Assembly: GCA_944382025.1 (NCBI GenBank)
Contig: CALWMQ010000053.1
Location: forward strand, 1 to 7,796
Direction of reading: 5' to 3'
DNA from: an uncultured Clostridia bacterium
GTDB taxonomy: Bacteria; Bacillota; Clostridia; Oscillospirales; Acutalibacteraceae
Length of the DNA stretch: 7,796 nucleotides
Shown: in pieces, positions 1 to 5,532 of the stretch
How positions within the stretch are numbered: position 1 is the first letter of the stretch
Layout: each line of letters begins with the position of its first letter
Program-made: the position numbers and the translations under genes
Notes under the pieces: model-generated
Database searches by the model: none
The model's input: the letters and a program-made list of their open reading frames with translations, nothing else
What the model was told of the DNA's origin: nothing

Positions 1-1511
1 AAGCGGCCGGCCTGGAACCGGACCATCCGTGGAATACGGGCATCCTCCAGGAAGCGGTATACAGCTTCGGCGAACTGCCGGCCGGTTATTTTCCCGGCGA
101 GGCGTTTTTCCAGCCGGATCAGAGGCCTGACCAACCGTAAACGGATCCGGTTGAGATGAGCGAGGGCCCGGCTGGTTTCAGGGGTATTCTCAGCGGTTAG
201 CCCTTCCGGGTTCCAGACCCAGTCCTCTTTCCACTGGCGGCCCCGGATACGCCACTGGAACACATAATTTTCCAGCAGGGAGATGGAACGGGTGGAGAAA
301 CCGGACAGCCCTGTTTTCAGCAGGCGCAGCACTTCTTCCGTATCCCATCCCTGAGTCACGCAGCGGAGGGCGGACAGCAGGTAGGTAAACAGGGGCTGAG
401 ACAGAATGTCTTCCCGCTGATCCATGTAATACGGGATTTGGGCCTGATCCAGGGCGATATCCAGCAGGCCTTGATAGTCTTCCAGATGGCGGACAACGAT
501 GGCGAAATCCCGGCTGTAACCACCATTCTCCCGCAGGAGGCGGCGAATCGTCCGGGCTGCCCAGCGGGATTCTTCCGCGGCGTCCCGGCAGGGAACGATT
601 TCTACCGAGGTTACCGGCTGGTCCAGCGATGACGGGCAAGGGAGAAAGCAGTTGGCTTCCAGAGCACGCAGGGCGGGATCCGCGGTGCGCTGATTTTCCG
701 TGACATACCGGATTTTGGCTACAGGGACATTATTTTGTCTGGCAATATCCAGTAATCGTCCGGCAGTGCGGATCACGGGGGAAAAGCGTCCAAAGCCTTT
801 TTGAACATCGTCAATGGTATCCGAGCAAAGGGCAACGGTTGTTTTTTGGGCCCGCCGGAGGATGACAGACAGAATTTGCAGTTCCTGAGGGGTAAAACCT
901 TTAAAGGCGTCCACATATACCATGGCGCCGTCAGCAATATGGCTTTCGGACATACGGGTGGCCAAGATTGTCAGGTCATCTTGCGGGTCGATGAGCTGGG
1001 CCTGATAGGCCAGGGCGTCAAAGGCGGAAAAGATCAGGGAAAGTTCCCGGGTTTTTTGTTTCAGCGTGCCGTCCTCCAGGGTATCGGAGGCCTTTTCCAG
1101 CAGGTCAGGGGAGACGGCGCATTGTTTGCATTCGGTGAGCATGGCCAAAGCGGAACGGATGTATTCCGGGTCGGAGATATGGCGTTGATAGAGGCGGAGT
1201 TGTTGGGAACAGGCTTCAAGGGCCTGGCTCATTAGCAGGGTACGTATGCCATCGTCCATCCGTTTGCCAGCGATGCCGCCGATTTCCCGGAACACCGTTT
1301 CCGCCAGCCGGGTAAAGCTGAGAACCTGGACATGCCCGGACAGCCGGGCCCCTAACCGATGCAGCAGTGCCCGTTCGCTTTCGAAGGAAAATTGTTCGGG
1401 AACCAGCAGGATGAGAGGAAGGGGTTCTTCCATACGGGCCAGCTGTTCCAGTTCCTCCATAATGGCATAGGTTTTACCCGAACCGGAGCGCCCCATGAGA
1501 AGCTGCAGCAT
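1..1511 (-). CDS. addB: AddB, helicase-nuclease subunit B (5' part, C-terminus cut by window edge)
   Basis: The minus strand is open from an ATG at 1511 to the left edge, giving about 503 codons without a stop. The protein begins MLQLLMGRSGSGKTYAIMEE, so a Walker A motif (GRSGSGKT) lies at residues 7-14. It is followed by LLVPEQFSFESE at about 35-46 and VDAFKGFTPQE at about 200-210, all characteristic of the N-terminal helicase-like half of AddB. In Firmicutes AddB pairs with AddA in a cytoplasmic complex that resects double-strand breaks at Chi-like sites and loads RecA. B. subtilis AddB is about 1,160 residues, so the nuclease domain and iron-sulfur cysteines should lie beyond the left edge. 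The start is supported by AAAGGTGG (1520-1527) eight bases upstream. The gene diverges from the transporter operon and is unlikely to be functionally tied to it; addA is expected downstream, outside the window. No frameshift or missing motif is visible in this part. Confidence 0.93.
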   Translation of the reverse strand, partial: MLQLLMGRSGSGKTYAIMEELEQLARMEEPLPLILLVPEQFSFESERALLHRLGARLSGHVQVLSFTRLAETVFREIGGIAGKRMDDGIRTLLMSQALEACSQQLRLYQRHISDPEYIRSALAMLTECKQCAVSPDLLEKASDTLEDGTLKQKTRELSLIFSAFDALAYQAQLIDPQDDLTILATRMSESHIADGAMVYVDAFKGFTPQELQILSVILRRAQKTTVALCSDTIDDVQKGFGRFSPVIRTAGRLLDIARQNNVPVAKIRYVTENQRTADPALRALEANCFLPCPSSLDQPVTSVEIVPCRDAAEESRWAARTIRRLLRENGGYSRDFAIVVRHLEDYQGLLDIALDQAQIPYYMDQREDILSQPLFTYLLSALRCVTQGWDTEEVLRLLKTGLSGFSTRSISLLENYVFQWRIRGRQWKEDWVWNPEGLTAENTPETSRALAHLNRIRLRLVRPLIRLEKRLAGKITGRQFAEAVYRFLEDARIPRMVRFQAGR

Positions 1512-1541
1512 TTATATCGCCACCTTTCGACCAATAAGAAA

Positions 1542-1569
1542 AGTATACAACATTTTTTGCGGAAAGAAA
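1542..1569 (-). promoter_or_regulatory. Probable addB promoter
   Basis: On the minus strand a TATACT hexamer (1542-1547) lies about 30 bases upstream of the addB start codon. Sixteen bases further upstream is a poor -35 match, TTTCTT (1564-1569). This would give a short leader of roughly 25 bases containing the ribosome binding site. The -10 is good and the -35 weak, so the assignment rests mostly on position. Confidence 0.4.
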
Positions 1570-1610
1570 ACCGTTGGGCGGGAAAAAAGGCGGATAACGA
1601 TAGGACCACT

Positions 1611-1630
1611 TAATAGGACCGGTCATATTA
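1611..1630. promoter_or_regulatory. 20-bp near-perfect palindrome, operator candidate
   Basis: The arms TAATA-G-GACC and GGTC-A-TATTA pair around a centre at 1620/1621, with a single mismatched pair (1616/1625). The octamer ATAGGACC, which forms part of the left arm, also occurs directly repeated at 1600-1607. The site is about 40 bp upstream of the probable addB -35 and about 200 bp upstream of the regulator promoter. The form fits a dimeric helix-turn-helix repressor or activator site. No T-tract follows on either strand, so it is not a terminator. Which protein binds it is unknown; the adjacent GntR regulator is one candidate. Confidence 0.4.
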
Positions 1631-1658
1631 CCAGACCCACAGAACAATATAACCGCAA

Positions 1659-1673
1659 AATTTTCATACAATT
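1659..1673. promoter_or_regulatory. CodY-box-like site
   Basis: The 15-mer AATTTTCATACAATT matches the published CodY consensus AATTTTCWGAAAATT at 13 of 15 positions; the mismatches are at positions 9 and 11. CodY is the GTP- and branched-chain-amino-acid-responsive repressor of Firmicutes, and the homologous B. subtilis guanosine transporter operon is CodY-controlled, which makes the site plausible. The surrounding DNA is very AT-rich, so chance matches are easier here, and the presence of CodY in this organism is not shown by the window. Confidence 0.3.
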
Positions 1674-1690
1674 TATAAAAATAGTATAAT
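1661..1690 (+). promoter_or_regulatory. Possible upstream promoter for the transporter operon
   Basis: A perfect TATAAT (1685-1690) lies 18 bases after TTTTCA (1661-1666), a four-of-six -35 match that overlaps the CodY-box-like site. If used, transcription would begin near 1697 and give a leader of about 230 bases before the regulator gene. AT-rich DNA makes TATAAT common by chance, so this is a weaker call than the promoter at 1831-1859. Confidence 0.25.
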
Positions 1691-1702
1691 ATATATTGAA
1701 TA

Positions 1703-1714
1703 ATTAACGTTAAT
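1703..1714. promoter_or_regulatory. 12-bp perfect palindrome ATTAACGTTAAT
   Basis: ATTAACGTTAAT is a perfect palindrome centred on CG, just downstream of the TATAAT at 1685-1690. A position near the start point of that possible promoter would suit a repressor site. It does not match the catabolite-repression cre consensus well. It may simply be a product of AT-rich composition. Confidence 0.25.
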
Positions 1715-1781
1715 ATATGCAATTAAATATAAAGTTATAGAAAAATATGAAGCTAACACGAAAGAGGGTAATCCACATTTG

Positions 1782-1820
1782 TTGTGTAAATGCACAAAAG
1801 TTTTTCCCAATTATTTGTGC
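1782..1820. repeat. Cluster of TTGTG / GCACAA inverted repeats upstream of the regulator promoter
   Basis: Three related half-sites occur: TTGTG (1782-1786), GCACAAA (1792-1798) and TTTGTGC (1814-1820). The first two form a palindrome with a six-base spacer (TTGTG-N6-CACAA), and the last two form a seven-base inverted repeat with a 15-base spacer. The cluster ends ten bases before the -35 hexamer at 1831, a position typical of activator sites. The TTGTG-N6-CACAA layout resembles that of CRP/FNR-family sites, but it is not a clean match to TGTGA-N6-TCACA. The binding protein is unknown. Confidence 0.3.
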
Positions 1821-1830
1821 GATAGGCTGA

Positions 1831-1859
1831 TTGACACAAGGGCAAAGATGGTTTACAAT
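1831..1859 (+). promoter_or_regulatory. Near-consensus sigma-A promoter of the GntR/transporter operon
   Basis: A perfect TTGACA (1831-1836) is separated by exactly 17 bases from TACAAT (1854-1859), a five-of-six -10 match. The predicted start point is near 1866, leaving a leader of about 63 bases before the ATG at 1929. Such a strong core promoter ahead of a repressor gene suggests that control is mainly negative, through the operator candidate that begins at the start point. Confidence 0.85.
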
Positions 1860-1865
1860 GAAGTC

Positions 1866-1889
1866 ACTGGATAAGACGTTATAACCAGT
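1866..1889. promoter_or_regulatory. 24-bp inverted-repeat operator candidate for the GntR regulator
   Basis: Outer arms ACTGG (1866-1870) and CCAGT (1885-1889) are inverted copies; inner TA dinucleotides and a central ACGT (1876-1879) keep the symmetry, so 18 of 24 positions are palindromic. It begins at the predicted transcription start, a classic position for repression. ACTGG-type half-sites also occur in operators of HutC-subfamily GntR proteins such as DasR, though the spacing here is longer. Autoregulation by the gene immediately downstream is the simplest reading. Confidence 0.55.
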
Positions 1890-1914
1890 TGGCGGATGGG
1901 CAGAGGGGCCCGAT

Positions 1915-1920
1915 GAGGAG
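1915..1920 (+). promoter_or_regulatory. Ribosome binding site that decides the GntR start
   Basis: GAGGAG lies eight bases before the ATG at 1929. An in-frame GTG at 1920 is possible on paper but overlaps this site and has no spacing of its own, so the ATG is preferred. Confidence 0.7.
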
Positions 1921-1928
1921 TGAAGGGT

Positions 1929-2657
1929 ATGGAAGATTTCAGGCCTCCTAAATATTTCCAGGTAAAAAAAGCTATTGTTGAAAAAATTGATAATGAGGAA
2001 TTTACCATTGGGGAACTGATTCCCAGCGAGCGAGAATTGATGGCGCTGCTGCATGTCAGCCGGATTACCGTCCGCAGAGCTATAGAAGAGCTGGAACAGG
2101 AAGGATACCTTTATAAGGTTCAAGGTAAAGGAACCTATGTGAAAGGGGATCAAAACAGTCAGGATCTTATCTCTATTACCAGCTGTACCCAGGATGTGGA
2201 ACGGCTTGGAATGAAGCCCAGCAGAAAAGTTCTTTACGCCAGGGTAGCGCCGGCAGATAAAAAGCGCCAGCGGAAACTGAACCTGGGGGATAACGATCAG
2301 GTATTCGCCCTTTCGAGGATTTACTATGCCGATGATGAACCGATCAACTACACCCGCACATATCTGACGTACAAATATTTCCGGGGGATCGAAAAATATG
2401 ATTTTGCTAAGGAATCCCTTTATCAGGTGATTGAAAACCAATACGGCATTCCCCTTAGCCGAGCGAACCGGAGCGTGGAAGCCATTATCGCCCGGGATGA
2501 AATTGCTGAGTATCTCCATGTGCCTAATGGGGTGCCTCTGCTGCTGTTCCAGTGCACTACCTATGGGATGGTGGGGGGCAAGGAGGTGCCGGTGGAAACC
2601 TTTAAATGCTGCTACCGCAGCGACCGGTTTAAGTTCTATATCAATCAAGTAAGATAG
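1929..2657 (+). CDS. GntR-family transcriptional regulator, HutC subfamily (UTRA domain)
   Basis: This 242-residue protein has an N-terminal winged helix-turn-helix of the GntR type at about residues 8-73, with the hallmark run PSERELMALLHVSRITVRRA (32-51) and the wing sequence KVQGKGTYV (63-71). A UTRA ligand-binding domain follows at about 90-240, ending with ETFKCCYRSDRFKF (223-236), where R230, D232 and R233 match the conserved end of the family. Such proteins usually dimerise, bind a palindromic operator and release it when a pathway metabolite occupies the UTRA domain. The gene is the first of the operon, 80 bases before the lipoprotein gene on the same strand, and its promoter carries an inverted repeat at the start point. 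It is therefore probably a local, autoregulated repressor of the importer. The effector cannot be read from the sequence; a nucleoside, nucleobase or downstream metabolite is inferred from context. Length is normal for the subfamily. Confidence 0.92.
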   Translation: MEDFRPPKYFQVKKAIVEKIDNEEFTIGELIPSERELMALLHVSRITVRRAIEELEQEGYLYKVQGKGTYVKGDQNSQDLISITSCTQDVERLGMKPSRKVLYARVAPADKKRQRKLNLGDNDQVFALSRIYYADDEPINYTRTYLTYKYFRGIEKYDFAKESLYQVIENQYGIPLSRANRSVEAIIARDEIAEYLHVPNGVPLLLFQCTTYGMVGGKEVPVETFKCCYRSDRFKFYINQVR

Positions 2658-2664
2658 CTGTTTC

Positions 2665-2684
2665 CCGGCCGGTTTTCCGGCTGG
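2665..2684 (+). other. GC-rich hairpin between regulator and lipoprotein genes
   Basis: CCGGCCGG (2665-2672) and CCGGCTGG (2677-2684) form an eight-pair stem (one G-U pair) closed by a TTTT loop, shortly after the regulator stop codon. No T-tract follows, so it is not a standard intrinsic terminator. It could protect the downstream lipoprotein mRNA after processing or slow read-through. No convincing separate promoter is seen in the rest of the 80-base gap, so the lipoprotein gene probably shares the upstream promoter. Confidence 0.5.
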
Positions 2685-2737
2685 TGGAGATAGAGGTTCG
2701 GAAATCCTAAACTTTTACTTACAAAGGAGAATCTGCA

Positions 2738-3913
2738 ATGAAAACGACATGGAAAAAAGCATTAGCACTTGCGGTATCCCTGTTGATGACCATGGCTCTT
2801 TTTGCCGGCTGTAACGACAATCAAAGCAATGACGGCGATGGAAAGAAAAAGGTTGCCTTTGTGTGCTCCGCGGCCGGCCAGAACGACACCGGCTATAACA
2901 AATCCGCTGTGGATGCCCTGAAGAAGGTGGCTGATGAACTTGGATTGGAGGCCAATATTGTAGAGCCCACCAATGGCGTCCCTGCCGCGCTGGAAGAGAT
3001 GGCGGAACAGGGCTATGAATTGATTTTCAGCCTGGAGTACGACTTCGACGCCCTGATCAAAGGGGAGGGCAACGCCAAGCCGTTGGCTGAGCAGTATCCC
3101 GACACGCATTTTGTGGTGTTCAATGACAATCCCAACGTCAATGAGGACGGTTCCACCAAGTTCAATAATGTGACCTCCGTCTTGTTTGATGTTCACGAAG
3201 CCTCTTATCTGGCAGGCTATCTGTACGTCCACCTCAATGAAAACAACGAAAAGCTGTTCACCGGAAGCAATTACAAATTCACTTCTACCAGCGACAAACG
3301 CGCGGTTGGCTTTATAGGCGGCACCAATTCCAATGGTATTCTGGTGTATTCCTATGGCTTTATGCAGGGGATCAATGACGCGGCTAAGGAATATGACAAT
3401 GTGAAATATGATTATTACGCCAAGTATGATGCGGGCTTCACCGATACGGCGCTTGGTAACACCACTGCAGGCACCTTCTTTAGCAACGGGGCGAACATAG
3501 TATTTGCCGACTGCGGCAGCGTGGGCGATGGTATCACCGCACGGGCTAAAGAGGACGGCAAGCTGGCGATTCAGGTTGACGCCAATCTGGATTCTCAACA
3601 GCCTGGTTATGTTTTGACCTCCGTACTGAAAATCACCGGTGTTCCTGTGGATACCATTACCAGAGCGTTTGTGGACGGTACTCTGGATTCCATGGATCGG
3701 GTACAGAACTATGACCTGGCTTCCGGAGCCACTGGCATCACCGATTTGTCCACCATTTCCCAGTACGTAGCGGATCAGGATCTGTGGAATGAAATTGTGG
3801 AGAAGACCAAAGCCGCGGAAGAGAAGATCAAAAATGACGAAATCGACGTTGTCAACGCTCAGGCGGGTGAGACACTGGAAGCTTCTGCCGTACCGAATGT
3901 AAACATTAAGTAA
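2738..3913 (+). CDS. BMP/PnrA-family nucleoside-binding lipoprotein (ABC importer receptor)
   Basis: This 391-residue protein is the extracellular substrate receptor of the importer encoded next to it. A lipoprotein signal peptide (basic MKTTWKKA, hydrophobic stretch, lipobox FAGC) predicts lipidation at C25 and anchoring outside the membrane. A polar linker is followed by a type-I periplasmic-binding fold of the Bmp/Med/PnrA family: KVAFVCSAAGQND (38-50), FDVHEASYLAGYL (150-162), VGFIGGTNSNGI (190-201), GANIVFADCGSVGDG (251-265) and LTSVLKIT (293-300). By comparison with PnrA, D50, N54, D281 and K298 are likely ligand contacts, and Y53 stands where a base-stacking Phe is usual. The protein is longer than typical ~350-residue members, partly because of an insertion around 172-188. 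AAAGGAGA (2723-2730) gives a strong start. A hairpin follows the stop codon. Known relatives bind purine nucleosides (PnrA, B. subtilis NupN); the ligand here is inferred, not shown. Confidence 0.93.
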   Translation: MKTTWKKALALAVSLLMTMALFAGCNDNQSNDGDGKKKVAFVCSAAGQNDTGYNKSAVDALKKVADELGLEANIVEPTNGVPAALEEMAEQGYELIFSLEYDFDALIKGEGNAKPLAEQYPDTHFVVFNDNPNVNEDGSTKFNNVTSVLFDVHEASYLAGYLYVHLNENNEKLFTGSNYKFTSTSDKRAVGFIGGTNSNGILVYSYGFMQGINDAAKEYDNVKYDYYAKYDAGFTDTALGNTTAGTFFSNGANIVFADCGSVGDGITARAKEDGKLAIQVDANLDSQQPGYVLTSVLKITGVPVDTITRAFVDGTLDSMDRVQNYDLASGATGITDLSTISQYVADQDLWNEIVEKTKAAEEKIKNDEIDVVNAQAGETLEASAVPNVNIK

Positions 3914-3927
3914 GATCTTGAAAACGG

Positions 3928-3972
3928 AAGCAGCCGTTCGTAGGCATACAAAAGCGGACGGCTGCTTTTGTT
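3928..3972 (+). terminator. Intrinsic (probably partial) terminator between receptor and ATPase genes
   Basis: AAGCAGCCGTTCG (3928-3940) pairs with CGGACGGCTGCTT (3955-3967) over 13 pairs with one G-U, around a 14-base loop, and is followed by TTGTT. The T-tract is short and interrupted, so termination is likely incomplete. It lies 15 bases after the lipoprotein stop codon inside an otherwise continuous operon. This matches the common arrangement in which the receptor is made in excess of the ATPase and permeases. A competing stem, ACAAAAGC (3948-3955) with GCTTTTGT (3964-3971), shares the 3' arm. Confidence 0.72.
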
Positions 3973-3993
3973 AAAGAGAGTGTAGGTGTTGTT

Positions 3994-5532
3994 ATGAGTA
4001 TCATCCGTACAGTCGACCTGACGAAAAAATTTGATGAGTTTGTGGCTAACGACCACATCAACTTGTCGGTAGAGCCTCAGGAGATCAAATGTATTGTCGG
4101 GGAAAACGGCGCCGGCAAATCCACCCTGATGAATATGCTGTACGGGACCCTGATCCCTACCAGCGGCAGCATTCTCATCGATGAACAGCCGGTAAAGTTT
4201 AAATCCCCTATTGATGCCATGAATCACGGTATCGGCATGGTTCACCAGCATTTCAAACTGGTTCCCAGCCTGACGGTATATGAAAATATTCTGCTGGGCA
4301 CGGAGATTACCAAGAAAGGCCTGCCCCTGATTGACAGCGGGGAGGAGATCCGCAGGGTGCAGGGGATTATTGACGAATACCACTTTCAGCTCAAGCCTAC
4401 TGATCGGGTAGAGGATCTGTCGGTTGGCCAGTGCCAACAGGTGGAAATCCTTAAGATGCTGTACCGCAATGTACGGATCCTGATTCTGGATGAGCCGTCG
4501 GCAGTGCTGACGCCTCAGGAGGTAGACCGGCTGATCGAAAACCTGAAGGATCTGCGGAAAAACGGGAAAACCATTATCGTCATTACCCACAAGCTGCGGG
4601 AAGTCATGGAACTGAGCGACAGCGTTACCGTTATCCGCCAGGGAAAAGTGATCGGTACCGTTATGACCAAGGATACCAATGAACAGGAACTGGCCCAGAT
4701 GATGGTGGGCCGTGACGTGGTCCTGACGGTGAGCAACGAAGGCGGGATGCCGTCATCCGATGAAGTAGCGTATCGGGTGGAGGATCTACATACTATCAAC
4801 GCTCACGGAGCGGAAGTGGTGAGCGGGGTCAGTTTTGAAGTAAAAAAGGGCGAAGTGTTTGGAATCGCCGGCGTGGAGGGCAACGGTCAAAGCGAGCTGG
4901 TCAAGCTGCTAACGGGCCTGATGACTACCACCAAAGGCAGGGTCTATCTGGAAGGCCGGGATATTACCAATTTATGGCCGGACCAGCTGAGAAAAGCCGG
5001 GATCGGCATTATCCCGGAGGATCGGTATGGGCAGGGACTGTGCCAGAGCATGAGCATACCGGATAACTGCATCGCCGGGTATTGGTACGATAAAGAGGTC
5101 TGCCAATATGGCGTGCTGAAAAAGAAATCCATCTTACAGCGTGCCCGGGAATACATTCAGAAATATGATATCCGGGTTGCCAGTGAACAGGGATATGTTT
5201 CTGAGCTGTCTGGAGGGAACGCGCAGAAGATCATTATTGCCCGGGAATTTGAAAGCCATCCCCGGCTGATCATTGCCTGCCAGCCCACCCGGGGCGTAGA
5301 CGTGGGATCCATTGAATTTATCCACAAGCAATTACTGCGGTTCCGCAACGAAGGCTACTCTGTGCTGCTGATTTCCAGCGAGCTGAGCGAAATCATGAGT
5401 CTGTCGGATCGTGTGGCCGTTATGTATAAAGGGAAAATCATCGGCGAAGTGGATCCGAAGACCATTTCCACATCGGAGATCGGCCTGCTGATGGCAGGCG
5501 CCACTTCCCAGAGAAACGAGGTGCCGGTATGA
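3994..5532 (+). CDS. ABC transporter ATPase with two nucleotide-binding domains (NupO/YufO-like)
   Basis: This 512-residue cytoplasmic ATPase drives the importer. NBD1 has Walker A GENGAGKS (36-43), Q-loop glutamine 85, signature LSVGQ (142-146), Walker B LILDEP (163-168) and H-loop H199. NBD2 begins near 260 and is degenerate: GVEGNGQSE (293-301) lacks the Walker A lysine, and LIIACQPTRGVD (425-436) lacks the Walker B Asp-Glu pair, although its signature LSGGN (405-409) is perfect. Only one composite site (NBD1 Walker motifs plus NBD2 signature) therefore looks fully catalytic. This asymmetry is usual in the sugar- and nucleoside-type tandem ATPases and is not a sign of decay. The length is normal. 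AGGTG (3984-3988) sits five bases before the ATG, a weaker site than those of its neighbours, and a partial terminator lies upstream, so expression should be below that of the receptor. The stop codon overlaps the next start (ATGA), implying translational coupling. The closest functional model is B. subtilis NupO. Confidence 0.94.
   Translation: MSIIRTVDLTKKFDEFVANDHINLSVEPQEIKCIVGENGAGKSTLMNMLYGTLIPTSGSILIDEQPVKFKSPIDAMNHGIGMVHQHFKLVPSLTVYENILLGTEITKKGLPLIDSGEEIRRVQGIIDEYHFQLKPTDRVEDLSVGQCQQVEILKMLYRNVRILILDEPSAVLTPQEVDRLIENLKDLRKNGKTIIVITHKLREVMELSDSVTVIRQGKVIGTVMTKDTNEQELAQMMVGRDVVLTVSNEGGMPSSDEVAYRVEDLHTINAHGAEVVSGVSFEVKKGEVFGIAGVEGNGQSELVKLLTGLMTTTKGRVYLEGRDITNLWPDQLRKAGIGIIPEDRYGQGLCQSMSIPDNCIAGYWYDKEVCQYGVLKKKSILQRAREYIQKYDIRVASEQGYVSELSGGNAQKIIIAREFESHPRLIIACQPTRGVDVGSIEFIHKQLLRFRNEGYSVLLISSELSEIMSLSDRVAVMYKGKIIGEVDPKTISTSEIGLLMAGATSQRNEVPV

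Noticed and set aside
190..639. 149-codon open frame on the minus strand
   Set aside because: It overlaps the addB coding frame in another phase, has Pro/Gly/Arg-rich composition and no recognisable motif; it is a shadow of addB.
1703..1714. Catabolite-repression (cre) site
   Set aside because: The CG-centred palindrome fails the TGWAA and TNWCA flanks of the cre consensus; kept only as an unexplained palindrome.
1920..1928. GTG start giving three extra residues to the regulator
   Set aside because: The GTG overlaps the ribosome binding site that is correctly spaced for the ATG at 1929.
1866..1928. Purine or other riboswitch in the regulator leader
   Set aside because: The leader from the strong promoter is only about 63 bases and shows neither the conserved purine-riboswitch core nor a terminator hairpin.
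1710..2648. 312-codon open frame on the minus strand opposite the regulator gene
   Set aside because: It lies antisense to a clear GntR/UTRA gene, has no domain signature, and extends into AT-rich intergenic DNA.
2762..3598. 278-codon open frame antisense to the lipoprotein gene
   Set aside because: The plus-strand frame has a signal peptide, lipobox and family motifs; the antisense frame is hydrophobic by complementarity and has no motif.
4813..5370. Decayed or mutated second NBD in the ATPase
   Set aside because: Loss of the Walker A lysine and Walker B acids in NBD2 with an intact LSGGN is normal in this tandem-ATPase family, and the frame is intact.
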